Part shown: one piece after another, positions 23,912 to 33,819 of the stretch
Layout of the letters: every line of letters starts with the position of its first letter
Position numbering within the stretch: position 1 is the first letter of the stretch
DNA from: Clostridia bacterium
GTDB taxonomy: Bacteria > Bacillota > Clostridia > Oscillospirales > Acutalibacteraceae
DNA: 64,000 bases
Assembly (NCBI GenBank): GCA_017513525.1
Contig: JAFXFC010000049.1
Coordinates: forward strand, 1 to 64,000
Direction of reading: 5' to 3'
Notes under the pieces: generated by a model
The model's input: the letters and a program-made list of their open reading frames with translations, nothing else
Database searches by the model: none
Told to the model about the DNA's origin: nothing
Program-made: the position numbers and the translations under genes

Positions 23912-25748
23912 GGAAATTTCCTCTGTTTTCAAATTTTTTATGAACGCCGTTTTTTTCTTGCGGTACAGGAGCTGAAATCAGACAACTCTTTCCTGTTCCG
24001 ATAAGATCCGTTCTGTGAGCTTTCTTTAAGGCAAGTGTGACAAGCTTTTGACTTTCCGGAGCAAAGTATCGCATCAGCGCTCTTTGCATAGCCTTATCTT
24101 CAGAAGACTTGGCTACATAGACCTTTTCCATTGTGTATGGATCAAGCTCCGTATAAAACATTGCTGTCGAGATAGTTCCGGGAGTCGGATAAAAATCCTG
24201 TACCTGCTCAGGACGAAGCTTTTGATTCTTTATGAATAAAGCCAATTCAATAGCATCATCCAGCGTAGAGCCGGGATGTGAAGACATCAGGTAAGGCACA
24301 ATATATTGTTCTTTTCCGATACTTTTTGTAAAGTTAAAGTACTTGTCAGAAAAACGTTTATACGCTTCTATATGAGGCTTCCCCATTTTGTCAAGCACAT
24401 GAGCTGAGCAATGCTCAGGGGCAACCTTCAACTGACCGCTTACGTGGTATTGAACAAGCTCCTTAAAGAAAGCATTTGACTTGTCTTCAAGCATATAATC
24501 AAACCTGATGCCTGATCTTATAAATACCTTTTTTACATTCGGCAAATTTCTTAATTCCCGCAAAATCTCAAGATATTCACTATGATCACTTTTAAGATTC
24601 TTACAAGGCACGGGGGCAAGACACTTCTTACCTTTACAAAGTCCTCTTTCCTCCTGTCCCGAGCATGACGGAAATCTGAAATTAGCAGTAGGACCTCCGA
24701 CGTCATGAATATACCCTTTAAAGTTCGGTAAAGTTGTCAGAAGTTTAGCTTCTTTAATTATTGATTCCTTGCTTCTTGATACAATATATCGGCCCTGGTG
24801 AAAAGCAATTGAACAGAAATTACAACCGCCGAAGCAACCTCGGTTATGAGTAATTGAAAACTCAACCTCTTCAATTGCAGGAACACCGCCTGCCTTTTCA
24901 TAGGAATAATGATAAGTTCTCATAAAGGGAAGCTCATAAATTTCGTCAAGCTCTTTACTTGTCAAAGGGTCCATAGGAATATTCTGAACAAGCATCTGTT
25001 TTCCGTGCTTTTGTTTTATAATTCTTCCTCTGAAAAAATCCTGTTCATCCTGTTGCAGACGAGCTGCGACAGCATATTCCTTTTTACTGTTACAAACATT
25101 ATCGAAAGAGGGACATTCAACACCGCCATACGGTGTATCTTTATTGTCACATAAATAACAAATCCCTTTAATATCTCTCAATTCACTGACTTTTTTTCCG
25201 TGACTAAGAGCATCAGCAATCTGAACTGTCTGCTTCTCCCCCATACCGAATGAAAGAATATCTGCTCCCGAGGAAACAAGAATTGACGGTTGGACACAGT
25301 CGCTCCAATAATCATAATGAGCAAAACGACGAAGTGAAGCTTCAAGACCGCCGATAACGATCGGGATATCACCGTAAGCCTCTCTTACAAGCTTACAGTA
25401 GACCTCCACTGCCCTATCGGGTCTTTTTCCCATAACACCGCCCGGAGAATACAGATCTTCGGTTCTTCTTCTCTTTGCAACTGTGTAGTGAGCTACCATT
25501 GAGTCTATATTACCCGAGGATATGAAAAATCCGTATCTTGGTTTTCCGAAGACTTTAACAGAATCAGCATTATGCCAATCGGGCTGACTTAAAAAGCCAA
25601 CCTTGTAGCCGGCTTTTTCTAAAACTCTTGTAATAATCGCAGCACCGAAGCTGGGATGGTCTACATAGGCATCCCCGCTTATGTAAACAAAATCAACATA
25701 GTGCCATCCCCGCTTATTCATTTCGGACTTATTTATTGGCAGAAACAT
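23886..25748 (-). CDS. ygiQ: YgiQ-family radical SAM protein
   Basis: A 620-residue radical SAM protein of the YgiQ (UPF0313) family. An N-terminal domain begins MFLPINKSEMNKRGWHYVDF and contains IGGLEASLRRFAHYDYW; the iron-sulfur motif is CFGGCNFC (Cys305, Cys309, Cys312). The later text VAPEHCSAHVLDKMGKPH and DFYPTPGTISTAMFYT is characteristic. The reaction is unknown. It ends in a basic tail, EKKKTKK. The start at 25748 overlaps the end of ftsK almost directly; longer frames begin inside ftsK and are not credible. Confidence 0.9.
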   Translation of the reverse strand: MFLPINKSEMNKRGWHYVDFVYISGDAYVDHPSFGAAIITRVLEKAGYKVGFLSQPDWHNADSVKVFGKPRYGFFISSGNIDSMVAHYTVAKRRRTEDLYSPGGVMGKRPDRAVEVYCKLVREAYGDIPIVIGGLEASLRRFAHYDYWSDCVQPSILVSSGADILSFGMGEKQTVQIADALSHGKKVSELRDIKGICYLCDNKDTPYGGVECPSFDNVCNSKKEYAVAARLQQDEQDFFRGRIIKQKHGKQMLVQNIPMDPLTSKELDEIYELPFMRTYHYSYEKAGGVPAIEEVEFSITHNRGCFGGCNFCSIAFHQGRYIVSRSKESIIKEAKLLTTLPNFKGYIHDVGGPTANFRFPSCSGQEERGLCKGKKCLAPVPCKNLKSDHSEYLEILRELRNLPNVKKVFIRSGIRFDYMLEDKSNAFFKELVQYHVSGQLKVAPEHCSAHVLDKMGKPHIEAYKRFSDKYFNFTKSIGKEQYIVPYLMSSHPGSTLDDAIELALFIKNQKLRPEQVQDFYPTPGTISTAMFYTELDPYTMEKVYVAKSSEDKAMQRALMRYFAPESQKLVTLALKKAHRTDLIGTGKSCLISAPVPQEKNGVHKKFENRGNFREKKKTKK

Positions 25749-25749
25749 A

Positions 25750-28338
25750 TTAATAATTCTCTCCGTCTGTTTCAGTGTCATCAGAAGGTAATTCTGCGGA
25801 ATCGGGAATATCCTGCGACAGGGCATTCATTTCATACCACTGCGCTTTTGTAACAAGAACATTTCTCGGTTTACTTCCCATATGAGGACCGACAATACCT
25901 TTCTGCTCAAGAGTATCCATCAAACGGCCTGCTTTTGCAAAACCAAGACCGAGATGTCTTTGTAAAGCTGAAATTGATGCTTTTTCAGGTGCACTGACAA
26001 ACAGCTCAACAGCACGCATAAGAAGATCATCATTTGAATCAAGTCCCGAAGATGATGCTTCTTCAGTCTTTTTCTTCTCAGCTACAGCTTGTCTGTCAAT
26101 TTCCTGCTGAACGGCATCATCATAATTAGAGCTTGTATTAGCTTTAATAAAGAGCACAACATTTTCTATTTCAGCATCAGAAAGATAACAGCCCTGTATA
26201 CGTACAGGCTTGGGCACACCAACAGGATAGTAAAGCATATCACCGTTCCCCATGAGCTTTTCAGCTCCGCCTGTATCTATAATAATTTTAGAGTCTACAT
26301 AAGATTTAACTGTAAGAGCAATACGGCTGGGAATATTTGATTTGATAACACCCGTAATAACATCAACAGAAGGTCTTTGTGTAGCAACAACAAGGTGCAT
26401 ACCAGCCGCACGAGCCATCTGTGCAAGTCGTTGAATGGAATCTTCGACTTCAGATGGAGCAACAGTCATAAGGTCGGCAAGCTCATCGATAAAAATAACG
26501 ATATGAGGCAGTTTTACAAGGTCCTCGCGTTCATCGCAAAGACTGTTGTATGCAGCAATATCCCTTACACCGTTTGCATTGAGGGTCTTATATCTTGAAA
26601 GCATTTCAGTAACAGCCCAACCTAATGCACCCGCTGCTTTTCTTGGATCAGAAACGACTGGAACAAGAAGATGCGGAAGACCGTTATATATGCCGAATTC
26701 AACCTGTTTCGGGTCGATAAGTAAGAGCTTTACTTCATCGGGAGTTGCATTATAAAGTAAGCTTACGATCATTGAATTCAAACAAACCGATTTACCTGAA
26801 CCTGTGGTACCTGCCACTAAAAGGTGGGGCATTTTTGATAAATTAGAAAACATGGGAGTGCCTGCAATATCTTTTCCAAGAGCAACTGTAAGCTTACTTC
26901 CCGCATTCTTAAATTTATCATTATCAATAGTTTCTCTGAAAGTTACCGTAGTTTTATTTCTGTTGGGAATTTCAATACCGATTGCCGCTTTATTAGGTAT
27001 CGGAGCTTCAATTCTGAGTCCTGCAGGAGCTGCCATATGTAATGCAAGGTCATCTGCAAGACCTACAAACTTACTGATTTTTACACCGGGAGCGGGAGCT
27101 AATTCATATCTTGTAACAGAAGGTCCGGGGACCACTCCGACTATACTTGCATTTACATTGAAGCTGTTAAGAGCAGAAATTAACTTTTCGCCGTTAACTT
27201 TCAGTTCATCTTCATTATATGTTGAGCCACCGATTTTCGGTCTGTTAAGACAGTCGAGCGGCGGTAATACATACTGAATCGTATGCGTCTGTGCAACAGC
27301 ATTATCAAGAGATTCCTTTAATTCTTGCTCTTCTTTTGCGGAAAGAGGCTCTAATTTTTCTTTTTTAGCTTCAGGTTCGGAAATTTCTTCCGACAAAATT
27401 ACTTCATCAAAATCTTCGGAGACTGTTTCTGTTTTCTGCGGTTTTTGTATTAATTCGGAAATCGCAAAAATGCTGGGCTCTTCAGGAACTGACTTTTCTT
27501 CGTTACTGACTTTTTCTTTTTTTGCAGGTACAATTTTTTCGTCATCGCAAAAATCGTTTATGATCCTTGCAGGATCAACATTTTTGTTTTTGCTGTCCTT
27601 ACGCACAAGCTTCAGCTGTTCTTTTTCCTGCAGTCTTCTTGCAATATCATTTTTTGATCTTTCTATTGCATCTTCTGTAATTTCGCTGACTTTTTTAGCG
27701 GGCTTTTCCATGCCCATCAACACTTTTACTAGTGAAATGCCGAATAAAAGCATGATATCAGAAATAAAAGCAATAGCGAGAATCACATTTGAAAGTGCTA
27801 CAGATTTACACATCTGAAAAATTGCTCCGCCGAAAACAGCACCAATTGCTCCGCCGTTCAACAACGAGTAATAAGAGTTTTCATAGGATGAAGAAAAAAT
27901 ATTCTTAAGTCCTTCAGTAAAACTAATTTCAGCAGATGCAGCTTTATTAACATGCAAAAATGAACAAACAAGCACAAATGCAAAAAATAGCTCTCCTGCT
28001 TTAACAACAAAGGCTACTTGTTGTTTATTAAGCAAAGACAGAACCCCGAAAAATAATACAGCAAGTGGAATATAATATCCGCATATTCCGAAAACAGCAA
28101 AATAAATTGAATGAATGCTGTTCCATAATGAACCTGCTCCGCCTAAAAACAGGGCAATTATTAGAAGCAGGATACCTGCAATAAAAATAAGCGTCGCTCC
28201 GACTTCTTTTCTCATGATAAAATCAGCAAATGTTAATTGCTTTGATTTCTTTTTTGCTGTTGTCTTTTTCTTATTATTAGTTTTTTTCGTTGTATTTTTT
28301 TTAGTTGTAGTTTTTTTTCTTCCGCCGGCTTGTGCCAA
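25750..28338 (-). CDS. ftsK: FtsK/SpoIIIE DNA translocase
   Basis: An 862-residue DNA pump for chromosome segregation at the septum or into the forespore. A Thr/Lys-rich N-terminal tail is followed by four membrane helices (to about residue 195), a charged linker, the RecA-like motor with Walker A GTTGSGKS and Walker B IVIFIDELADLM, and a C-terminal winged-helix gamma domain (about 780-845, SISALQRHLGLGFAKAGRLMD) for KOPS/SRS reading. The AAGGAG site points to a TTG start at 28338; the ATG at 28368 has no ribosome site. It follows tepA, the same order as around spoIIIE in Bacillus. Confidence 0.93.
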   Translation of the reverse strand: MAQAGGRKKTTTKKNTTKKTNNKKKTTAKKKSKQLTFADFIMRKEVGATLIFIAGILLLIIALFLGGAGSLWNSIHSIYFAVFGICGYYIPLAVLFFGVLSLLNKQQVAFVVKAGELFFAFVLVCSFLHVNKAASAEISFTEGLKNIFSSSYENSYYSLLNGGAIGAVFGGAIFQMCKSVALSNVILAIAFISDIMLLFGISLVKVLMGMEKPAKKVSEITEDAIERSKNDIARRLQEKEQLKLVRKDSKNKNVDPARIINDFCDDEKIVPAKKEKVSNEEKSVPEEPSIFAISELIQKPQKTETVSEDFDEVILSEEISEPEAKKEKLEPLSAKEEQELKESLDNAVAQTHTIQYVLPPLDCLNRPKIGGSTYNEDELKVNGEKLISALNSFNVNASIVGVVPGPSVTRYELAPAPGVKISKFVGLADDLALHMAAPAGLRIEAPIPNKAAIGIEIPNRNKTTVTFRETIDNDKFKNAGSKLTVALGKDIAGTPMFSNLSKMPHLLVAGTTGSGKSVCLNSMIVSLLYNATPDEVKLLLIDPKQVEFGIYNGLPHLLVPVVSDPRKAAGALGWAVTEMLSRYKTLNANGVRDIAAYNSLCDEREDLVKLPHIVIFIDELADLMTVAPSEVEDSIQRLAQMARAAGMHLVVATQRPSVDVITGVIKSNIPSRIALTVKSYVDSKIIIDTGGAEKLMGNGDMLYYPVGVPKPVRIQGCYLSDAEIENVVLFIKANTSSNYDDAVQQEIDRQAVAEKKKTEEASSSGLDSNDDLLMRAVELFVSAPEKASISALQRHLGLGFAKAGRLMDTLEQKGIVGPHMGSKPRNVLVTKAQWYEMNALSQDIPDSAELPSDDTETDGENY

Positions 28339-28396
28339 AACATTTCTCTCCTTAAAAATTTGTTTCATAATATTTTACAACTAAAAATAATAAAAA

Positions 28397-29119
28397 TCAA
28401 CTGTTTCTTGTTAAATTACTAAGCTCCTCTATTGCGTCACTTATTGAGCCTATTGAATCAATAATACCTTCCTTAACTGCTTGTTCTCCTTCAAGTACTG
28501 TTCCGAAATCTGATACCAGCTTTCCTGATGACAGCATCAATTCTCTGAATCTGTCAGAAGATATTTTTGAATGTTCACTCACAAAGCTCACAATACGCTC
28601 CTGCATATTCTGAAAATATGCCAATTGCTGAGGAACACCCATAACCAGACCGTTCATTCTCACGGGATGAATAGTCATTGTCGCACTTTGAGTTATAAAA
28701 GACCTGTCAGCAGATACGGCAAGCGGAATTCCTATAGAGTGACCGCCGCCGAGCACAAGCGAAACCGACGGCTTTCTTAGTCCGCAGATAAGTTCAGAAA
28801 TCGCCATACCTGCTTCAATATCTCCGCCTACAGTATTTAATATCATAAGCAGTCCGTCAACATTCTCATCCTGATCAATTGTAATTATCCGCGGTATGAT
28901 ATGCTCGTATTTTGTGGTCTTATGCTGCGCAGAAAGAATAAAATGACCTTCAATCTGTCCGATTATTGTCATACAGCAAAATACTTTATCTCTGCATTTA
29001 ATAAAAAAGCAACCATCGGTTATTTGATTCTCGGCAGACTGACACTGAGTATCTTCACATAGCAATTCTTCTTCGTCGGCATTCAACAGATTATTTTTAA
29101 GTTCAAAATTTTCAATCAT
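28397..29119 (-). CDS. tepA: ClpP-fold serine protease, TepA-like
   Basis: A 240-residue ClpP/SppA-fold protease. The nucleophile is Ser128 in GGGHSIGIP and the base His151 in MTIHPVRM; the oxyanion segment is NTVGGDIEAG. These match TepA (translocation-enhancing protein), which in Bacillus sits just upstream of spoIIIE exactly as here (59 bases before ftsK). Cytosolic; it probably degrades membrane-released peptides or leftover signal peptides. The N-terminal 40 residues are acidic and variable. It is the first gene of a five-gene leftward operon. Confidence 0.85.
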   Translation of the reverse strand: MIENFELKNNLLNADEEELLCEDTQCQSAENQITDGCFFIKCRDKVFCCMTIIGQIEGHFILSAQHKTTKYEHIIPRIITIDQDENVDGLLMILNTVGGDIEAGMAISELICGLRKPSVSLVLGGGHSIGIPLAVSADRSFITQSATMTIHPVRMNGLVMGVPQQLAYFQNMQERIVSFVSEHSKISSDRFRELMLSSGKLVSDFGTVLEGEQAVKEGIIDSIGSISDAIEELSNLTRNS

Positions 29120-29201
29120 GGCAATACTTCCCCTAATATTTTTTATTAGTATGACCTTTTAAGAGTGGAATATATATTTTGAGAAAAATATTAATATAAG
29201 A

Positions 29202-29230
29202 TTGACAACTAAAATTGTAAGTATTAAAAT
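29202..29230 (+). promoter_or_regulatory. promoter of the aconitase-icd-rex operon
   Basis: Perfect TTGACA (29202-29207), a 17-base spacer and TAAAAT (29225-29230), 29 bases before the aconitase start. No clear Rex operator is visible nearby. Confidence 0.75.
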
Positions 29231-29258
29231 AAAAATATTAAATTTAAGGAGAATAACA

Positions 29259-31187
29259 ATGGGTCTTACTCTTGCACAAAAAATTATAAAAAACCATCTT
29301 GTCTGCGGTGAAATGATCCCGGGTAAAGAAATCGGTTTGAAAATAGATCAGACTTTAACTCAGGATGCAACAGGAACCATGGCTTATCTTCAATTTGAAG
29401 CCATGAATATAAACAGAGTTAAAACTGAGTTATCTGTAGCTTACATAGATCACAATACTCTTCAGAACGGCTTCGAAAATGCTGATGATCATCAGTTCAT
29501 TCAGACTGTCGCACAAAAAAGAGGTATCAGATTTTCACGCCCCGGCAACGGTATCTGCCATCAGGTTCACTTAGAACGTTTCGGAGTTCCCGGAAAAACG
29601 CTTCTCGGCTCAGACAGCCATACACCCACCGGCGGCGGAATCGGAATGCTCGCAATGGGCGCGGGCGGTCTTGATGTTGCAGTTGCAATGGGCGGCGGAA
29701 CATACTATATCCCCATGCCTTATATCGTAAATGTCGAATTAAAGGGTACTTTAAGTCCCTGGGTCGCAGCAAAAGACATTATTCTCGAGGTTCTCAGAAT
29801 CATGTCAGTAAAAGGCGGCGTGGGAAAAATCATTGAGTATTCAGGTGACGGTGTAAAGAGTCTCTCAGTCCCCGAACGAGCAACTATTACAAATATGGGA
29901 GCGGAATTAGGCGCTACTACTTCTATATTCCCTTCAGATGAAATTACAAAAGAATTCCTCAAAGCTCAGGAAAGAGAAGCGGATTTTACTGAGCTTAAAG
30001 CAGACGCTGATGCAGTTTATGACGAAAAAATAGTTATTGAGCTTGAAAAATTAGTCCCCTTGGCTGCAATGCCTCATATGCCTGATAATGTAAAGGCGGT
30101 TACCGAAATCGGAGAAATTGCTATTGATCAGGTATGTATCGGTTCATGCACAAACTCATCATTATTTGATATGCTTAAAGTAGCAGCTATTCTTAAAGGA
30201 AAAACAGTAGCTTCAAATGTAAGCCTTTCAATTGCTCCCGGTTCAAAACAAGTACTTAATATGCTTGCCCAAAACGGTGCATTGGCAGATATGATAGCTG
30301 CGGGTGCCCGAATTCTTGAAAGTGCATGCGGTCCTTGTATCGGCATGGGACAATCCCCGAATTCTAAGGGAATTTCTCTTCGTACATTTAACAGAAATTT
30401 TGAAGGCCGTTCGGGCACAGCGGATGCAGGTGTTTATCTTGTAAGCCCTGAGGTTGCTGCAGCATCGGCAATAAACGGATATCTTACTGATCCTAGAACT
30501 CTCGGTGAAATGCCCACTATCCGGATGCCCGAAAAATTTGCTGTCAATGATAACATGATCTTACTTCCCGACAGCATTGACACTGCTGCAGACAGAATTA
30601 TTAAATACGGTCCTAATATAAAATCAGTTCCGACAGGAAATCCTCTTGAAAAAACAATATCCGCTAAGGTAATGCTTAAAGTCGGAGATAACATTACCAC
30701 AGACCATATTATGCCTGCAGGAGCAAAGATTCTTCCCTACAGATCGAATGTACCCTATCTTTCAAAATTTTGTTTCGGAGTATGCGATACTGAGTTCCCC
30801 GAAAGATGCAAATCAGAAGGCGGCGGTTTTATAATAGGCGGAGCAAATTACGGACAAGGCTCGTCCCGTGAGCACGCAGCGCTTGTTCCCTTATACCTCG
30901 GAATAAGAGCCGTTATTACAAAATCTTTCGCAAGAATGCACAAAGCTAATCTTATTAATTCCGGCATAATTCCTTTGACCTTCAAAAATCCTGAAGATTA
31001 TGATAAAATCTCACAGAATGATGTTTTAACATTGACTGATATTCAGTCTGCAGTTTCATCACTCAGCAATGCGAAACTTATAAATGAAACTACTGGTGAA
31101 GCCTTTGAACTCGAGCTTGATTTATCCGACAGAGCAAGAAGCATTCTTCTTGCAGGCGGAATGCTTAATTACACGGCAAATAACTGA
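29259..31187 (+). CDS. aconitate hydratase
   Basis: A 642-residue aconitase that interconverts citrate and isocitrate through a [4Fe-4S] cluster. The cluster cysteines are Cys297 (IGSCTNS), Cys357 and Cys360 (ACGPCIGMG). The N-terminal GSDSHTPTGGGIGML and the swivel-domain GGANYGQGSSREHA are intact. The length is that of the clostridial two-part-in-one aconitases, shorter than AcnA (about 890). The start at 29259 has TTAAGGAG 7 bases upstream; the frame extends to 29202 but starts within the promoter. The isocitrate dehydrogenase gene follows after 15 bases. Confidence 0.95.
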   Translation: MGLTLAQKIIKNHLVCGEMIPGKEIGLKIDQTLTQDATGTMAYLQFEAMNINRVKTELSVAYIDHNTLQNGFENADDHQFIQTVAQKRGIRFSRPGNGICHQVHLERFGVPGKTLLGSDSHTPTGGGIGMLAMGAGGLDVAVAMGGGTYYIPMPYIVNVELKGTLSPWVAAKDIILEVLRIMSVKGGVGKIIEYSGDGVKSLSVPERATITNMGAELGATTSIFPSDEITKEFLKAQEREADFTELKADADAVYDEKIVIELEKLVPLAAMPHMPDNVKAVTEIGEIAIDQVCIGSCTNSSLFDMLKVAAILKGKTVASNVSLSIAPGSKQVLNMLAQNGALADMIAAGARILESACGPCIGMGQSPNSKGISLRTFNRNFEGRSGTADAGVYLVSPEVAAASAINGYLTDPRTLGEMPTIRMPEKFAVNDNMILLPDSIDTAADRIIKYGPNIKSVPTGNPLEKTISAKVMLKVGDNITTDHIMPAGAKILPYRSNVPYLSKFCFGVCDTEFPERCKSEGGGFIIGGANYGQGSSREHAALVPLYLGIRAVITKSFARMHKANLINSGIIPLTFKNPEDYDKISQNDVLTLTDIQSAVSSLSNAKLINETTGEAFELELDLSDRARSILLAGGMLNYTANN

Positions 31188-31202
31188 AAAGGAAGAGAAA
31201 AT

Positions 31203-32381
31203 ATGTTTGAAGAAAAAATATCCGTTGCTCTTAAAGCATATGAAAAGCTTTTAAGAGAACAGCTTGAAAGAAACGAACAAATAAAAGAAACAAAAAATTT
31301 TATTGATTATAAAAGCCTTGATAAAATTATTATCGGCGTTTGCGGCGGTGACGGAATAGGTCCCGTAATCACATCAGAAGCTGCAAGAGTATTGGAGTTT
31401 CTTTTGAAAAATGATGTTGAAGCAGGAAAAATCGAATTCCGTAATATTGAAGGCCTCACCATCGAAAACAGAATTGAAAAAATGCAGCCTATTCCCGATG
31501 ATGTAATGGCCCAGCTTAAAGAATGCCATGTAATTCTTAAAGGACCGACAACTACTCCTCAGGCAGGTGACGGACTTCCTAACATTGAAAGTGCAAATGT
31601 TGCAATGAGAAAGGCACTCGATCTGTTTGCAAATCTGCGTCCTGTGAGAATTCCCGAAGAAGGAATTGACTGGACATTTTTCCGTGAAAATACCGAAGGT
31701 GCATATGCTGTAGGCTCCAAAGGAATCAACGTAACAGAAGATCTGGCACTTGACTTTGTTGTTACAACGACTGAGGGTACCGAAAGAATTGCAAAGCTCG
31801 CTTACAATTATGCAAGAAACAACAAAAAAGAACGAGTTTCTATCATTCAAAAAGCAAATGTTATTAAAACAACTGACGGTAAATTCCTTAACATCTGCCG
31901 TGAAATTTCAAAAGATTACCCTGAAATAATTACCGATGAATGGTACATAGATATTTGTACTGCAAAGCTCATTGACAAAAAGAGAAGAACAGACTTTAAA
32001 GTATTCATTCTTCCCAATCTTTACGGTGATATTATTACCGACGAAGCCGCAGAATTTCAGGGCGGTGTAGGTACTGCAGGAAGTGCAAACATCGGTAAAA
32101 GATATGCTATGTTTGAAGCTATTCACGGTTCAGCACCGAGAATGGTAAATGAAGGCAGAGCACAGTATGCCGATCCCTGCTCAATGCTCAGAGCTGCAGC
32201 TATGCTTCTTTCTCATATCGGTTACATTGACGAAAGCCGAAACCTTGACAAAGCTCTTGATATTTGCATGGCTGATCCGTCAATGAAAATTACTGGTAGA
32301 GATGACGGCTGCACATGCAGTGAATTCGGAAATTTCATCATGGAAACACTCTTAAAATTAGTTAATTCTGATAAGGTTTGA
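31203..32381 (+). CDS. NAD-dependent isocitrate dehydrogenase family protein
   Basis: A 392-residue decarboxylating dehydrogenase of the isocitrate/isopropylmalate family. Key parts are GVCGGDGIGPVI, FRENTEGAYAVGSKG (substrate phosphorylation-loop region), NLYGDIITDEAAEFQGGVGTA (metal aspartates) and FEAIHGSAPRM. Its place between aconitase and rex makes isocitrate the likely substrate, giving 2-oxoglutarate for glutamate synthesis; the sequence alone does not exclude isopropylmalate. It has a long N-terminal helix (about 1-40) not usual in the shortest members. Confidence 0.88.
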   Translation: MFEEKISVALKAYEKLLREQLERNEQIKETKNFIDYKSLDKIIIGVCGGDGIGPVITSEAARVLEFLLKNDVEAGKIEFRNIEGLTIENRIEKMQPIPDDVMAQLKECHVILKGPTTTPQAGDGLPNIESANVAMRKALDLFANLRPVRIPEEGIDWTFFRENTEGAYAVGSKGINVTEDLALDFVVTTTEGTERIAKLAYNYARNNKKERVSIIQKANVIKTTDGKFLNICREISKDYPEIITDEWYIDICTAKLIDKKRRTDFKVFILPNLYGDIITDEAAEFQGGVGTAGSANIGKRYAMFEAIHGSAPRMVNEGRAQYADPCSMLRAAAMLLSHIGYIDESRNLDKALDICMADPSMKITGRDDGCTCSEFGNFIMETLLKLVNSDKV

Positions 32382-32385
32382 TATA

Positions 32386-33039
32386 ATGAAAACACAAAAG
32401 GAAATCTCCGCATCCGTAATATCCCGACTGCCGCGCTATTACAGATTCCTTTGCGACCTGTACTCAAACGGACAAAAGCGTATATCATCAAAGGAGCTTG
32501 CTGATATTATGGGCTTTACAGCCTCACAAATCAGACAGGATTTCAACTGTTTCGGCGGTTTCGGACAACAGGGATACGGATATAATATTGAACAGTTAAT
32601 AGGTGAATTTGCAGGTATTCTCGGCTTGAATAAACTTAAAACAGCAATTCTTATTGGTGCCGGAAATCTCGGCCGTGCAGTTGCAAGTCAAATGTCCTTT
32701 GAAGATAAAGGCTTCAAGCTTATCGGAATTTTTGATTGTGATCCCCTTTATAAAGGCATAAAGATCAGAGATATTCCAATATCCGCAGATGACAGTATTT
32801 CCGATTTTTGCACGGAAAATAAACCCGATATGGCAGTGCTTTGTCTGCCTGCAGATAAAGCTCCTGATATGGTAGACCTTCTTATTTCATTAGGGGTGAA
32901 AAGTTTCTGGAATTTTTCACATTATGATATTCACAGAAAATATCCTGCTGCCAATGTTGAAAATGTTCATTTAAGTGACTCATTAATGACATTATCGTTT
33001 ATTATTAAAAACAGTGATACGGGGGAAAATTATGATTAA
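32386..33039 (+). CDS. rex: redox-sensing repressor Rex
   Basis: A 217-residue Rex repressor. The winged-helix part contains ISRLPRYYRFL, KELADIMGFTASQIRQDFNCFG and QQGYGYNIEQL; the Rossmann domain follows with LIGAGNLGRAV, then a swapped C-terminal helix. Rex binds DNA when NADH is low and lets go when it is high, controlling fermentation and redox genes. It lies 4 bases after the isocitrate dehydrogenase stop, in the same operon, linking NADH-yielding citrate metabolism with redox sensing. Confidence 0.95.
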   Translation: MKTQKEISASVISRLPRYYRFLCDLYSNGQKRISSKELADIMGFTASQIRQDFNCFGGFGQQGYGYNIEQLIGEFAGILGLNKLKTAILIGAGNLGRAVASQMSFEDKGFKLIGIFDCDPLYKGIKIRDIPISADDSISDFCTENKPDMAVLCLPADKAPDMVDLLISLGVKSFWNFSHYDIHRKYPAANVENVHLSDSLMTLSFIIKNSDTGENYD

Positions 33040-33703
33040 AGTAGTAAGCTTGGATATCCTTGATCTGATCGGCTTCCCCTCCGGTATTTTATTTGTCCTC
33101 AGAGAGAACCAGGATACCGACTCTGTTAAAGTATCTTTTTATAGCTTTGATATAGCTACAAAATCAATAGCAACCGTAACAAAAAATGCTTACCTTCTTA
33201 CGAAGTTCGGAAGCTCATACGCTCCTATAGCAAGACAATTAGGCGATTATGTTTCCTGTGATTCAGCAAAGCTGTGGAACGGTCAGACCTTTGTCATCTA
33301 TTCTTCAGGAGAAATTGGCATTTTTGACGAACAAGGAAATCTTTCAAAAACATCTGATTTAATGTACAGAGACTGTCCAGCTCGTGATGTTGCCGTTGAT
33401 AACAATTATATCTGGAGCGTAGTACCCGCACAAAATCTAATTATAAAGTATTCACTTCTGCAAAATCGTGTCATTATGAGAATAGGCGGTGACAGCTCTG
33501 ATACATTCCAGAACCCTGTTTCTGTTGCCGAATACAACGGTTTTTTATATGTCTGCAACCGTGACTCTCACAAAATCAAAAAAATCAACCTCAGCAATTA
33601 TACGGTTGAAGATTATAAAGAATTCGATGAGCCTGTCTACAAATATGTCCGAGTAGACAACAATGAATTTGTTATTCTCGATTCCGGTGTTTATCTTTTA
33701 TAA
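33032..33703 (+). CDS. hypothetical beta-propeller-like protein
   Basis: A 223-residue protein with no family I can name. It has no signal peptide or membrane span. Repeats of a propeller type are suggested by stretches such as FLYVCNRDSHKIKKINLSNYTV and VDNNYIWSVVPAQNLIIKYSLLQ, about four blades, in the style of NHL/WD-like units. The start at 33032 overlaps the end of rex by 8 bases and has GGGGG before it, so it is translated with rex. It may be a sensor or scaffold, but nothing in the sequence gives a role. Confidence 0.6.
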   Translation: MIKVVSLDILDLIGFPSGILFVLRENQDTDSVKVSFYSFDIATKSIATVTKNAYLLTKFGSSYAPIARQLGDYVSCDSAKLWNGQTFVIYSSGEIGIFDEQGNLSKTSDLMYRDCPARDVAVDNNYIWSVVPAQNLIIKYSLLQNRVIMRIGGDSSDTFQNPVSVAEYNGFLYVCNRDSHKIKKINLSNYTVEDYKEFDEPVYKYVRVDNNEFVILDSGVYLL

Positions 33704-33766
33704 TGTATAAATTATAGATAATTATTTGGTTAAATCTACAAAATTAGAAGTTTATTCATATATTAT

Positions 33767-33795
33767 TTGCATTTTCGACTTTAGAATGATAAACT
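33767..33795 (+). promoter_or_regulatory. promoter of the NCS2 permease
   Basis: TTGCAT (33767-33772), a 17-base spacer and TAAACT (33790-33795), about 140 bases before the start codon, leaving a long leader that contains the attenuator. Confidence 0.5.
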
Positions 33796-33819
33796 ATATA
33801 TAAAGTTTATTCTTTGTTT

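Noticed and set aside
26804..27277. 157-residue frame antisense to ftsK
   Set aside because: Antisense to the conserved motor domain, no ribosome site and no domain.
29119..29258. Rex operator in the promoter region of the aconitase operon
   Set aside because: No TTGTGA-N6-TCACAA-like palindrome is present; autoregulation cannot be supported.
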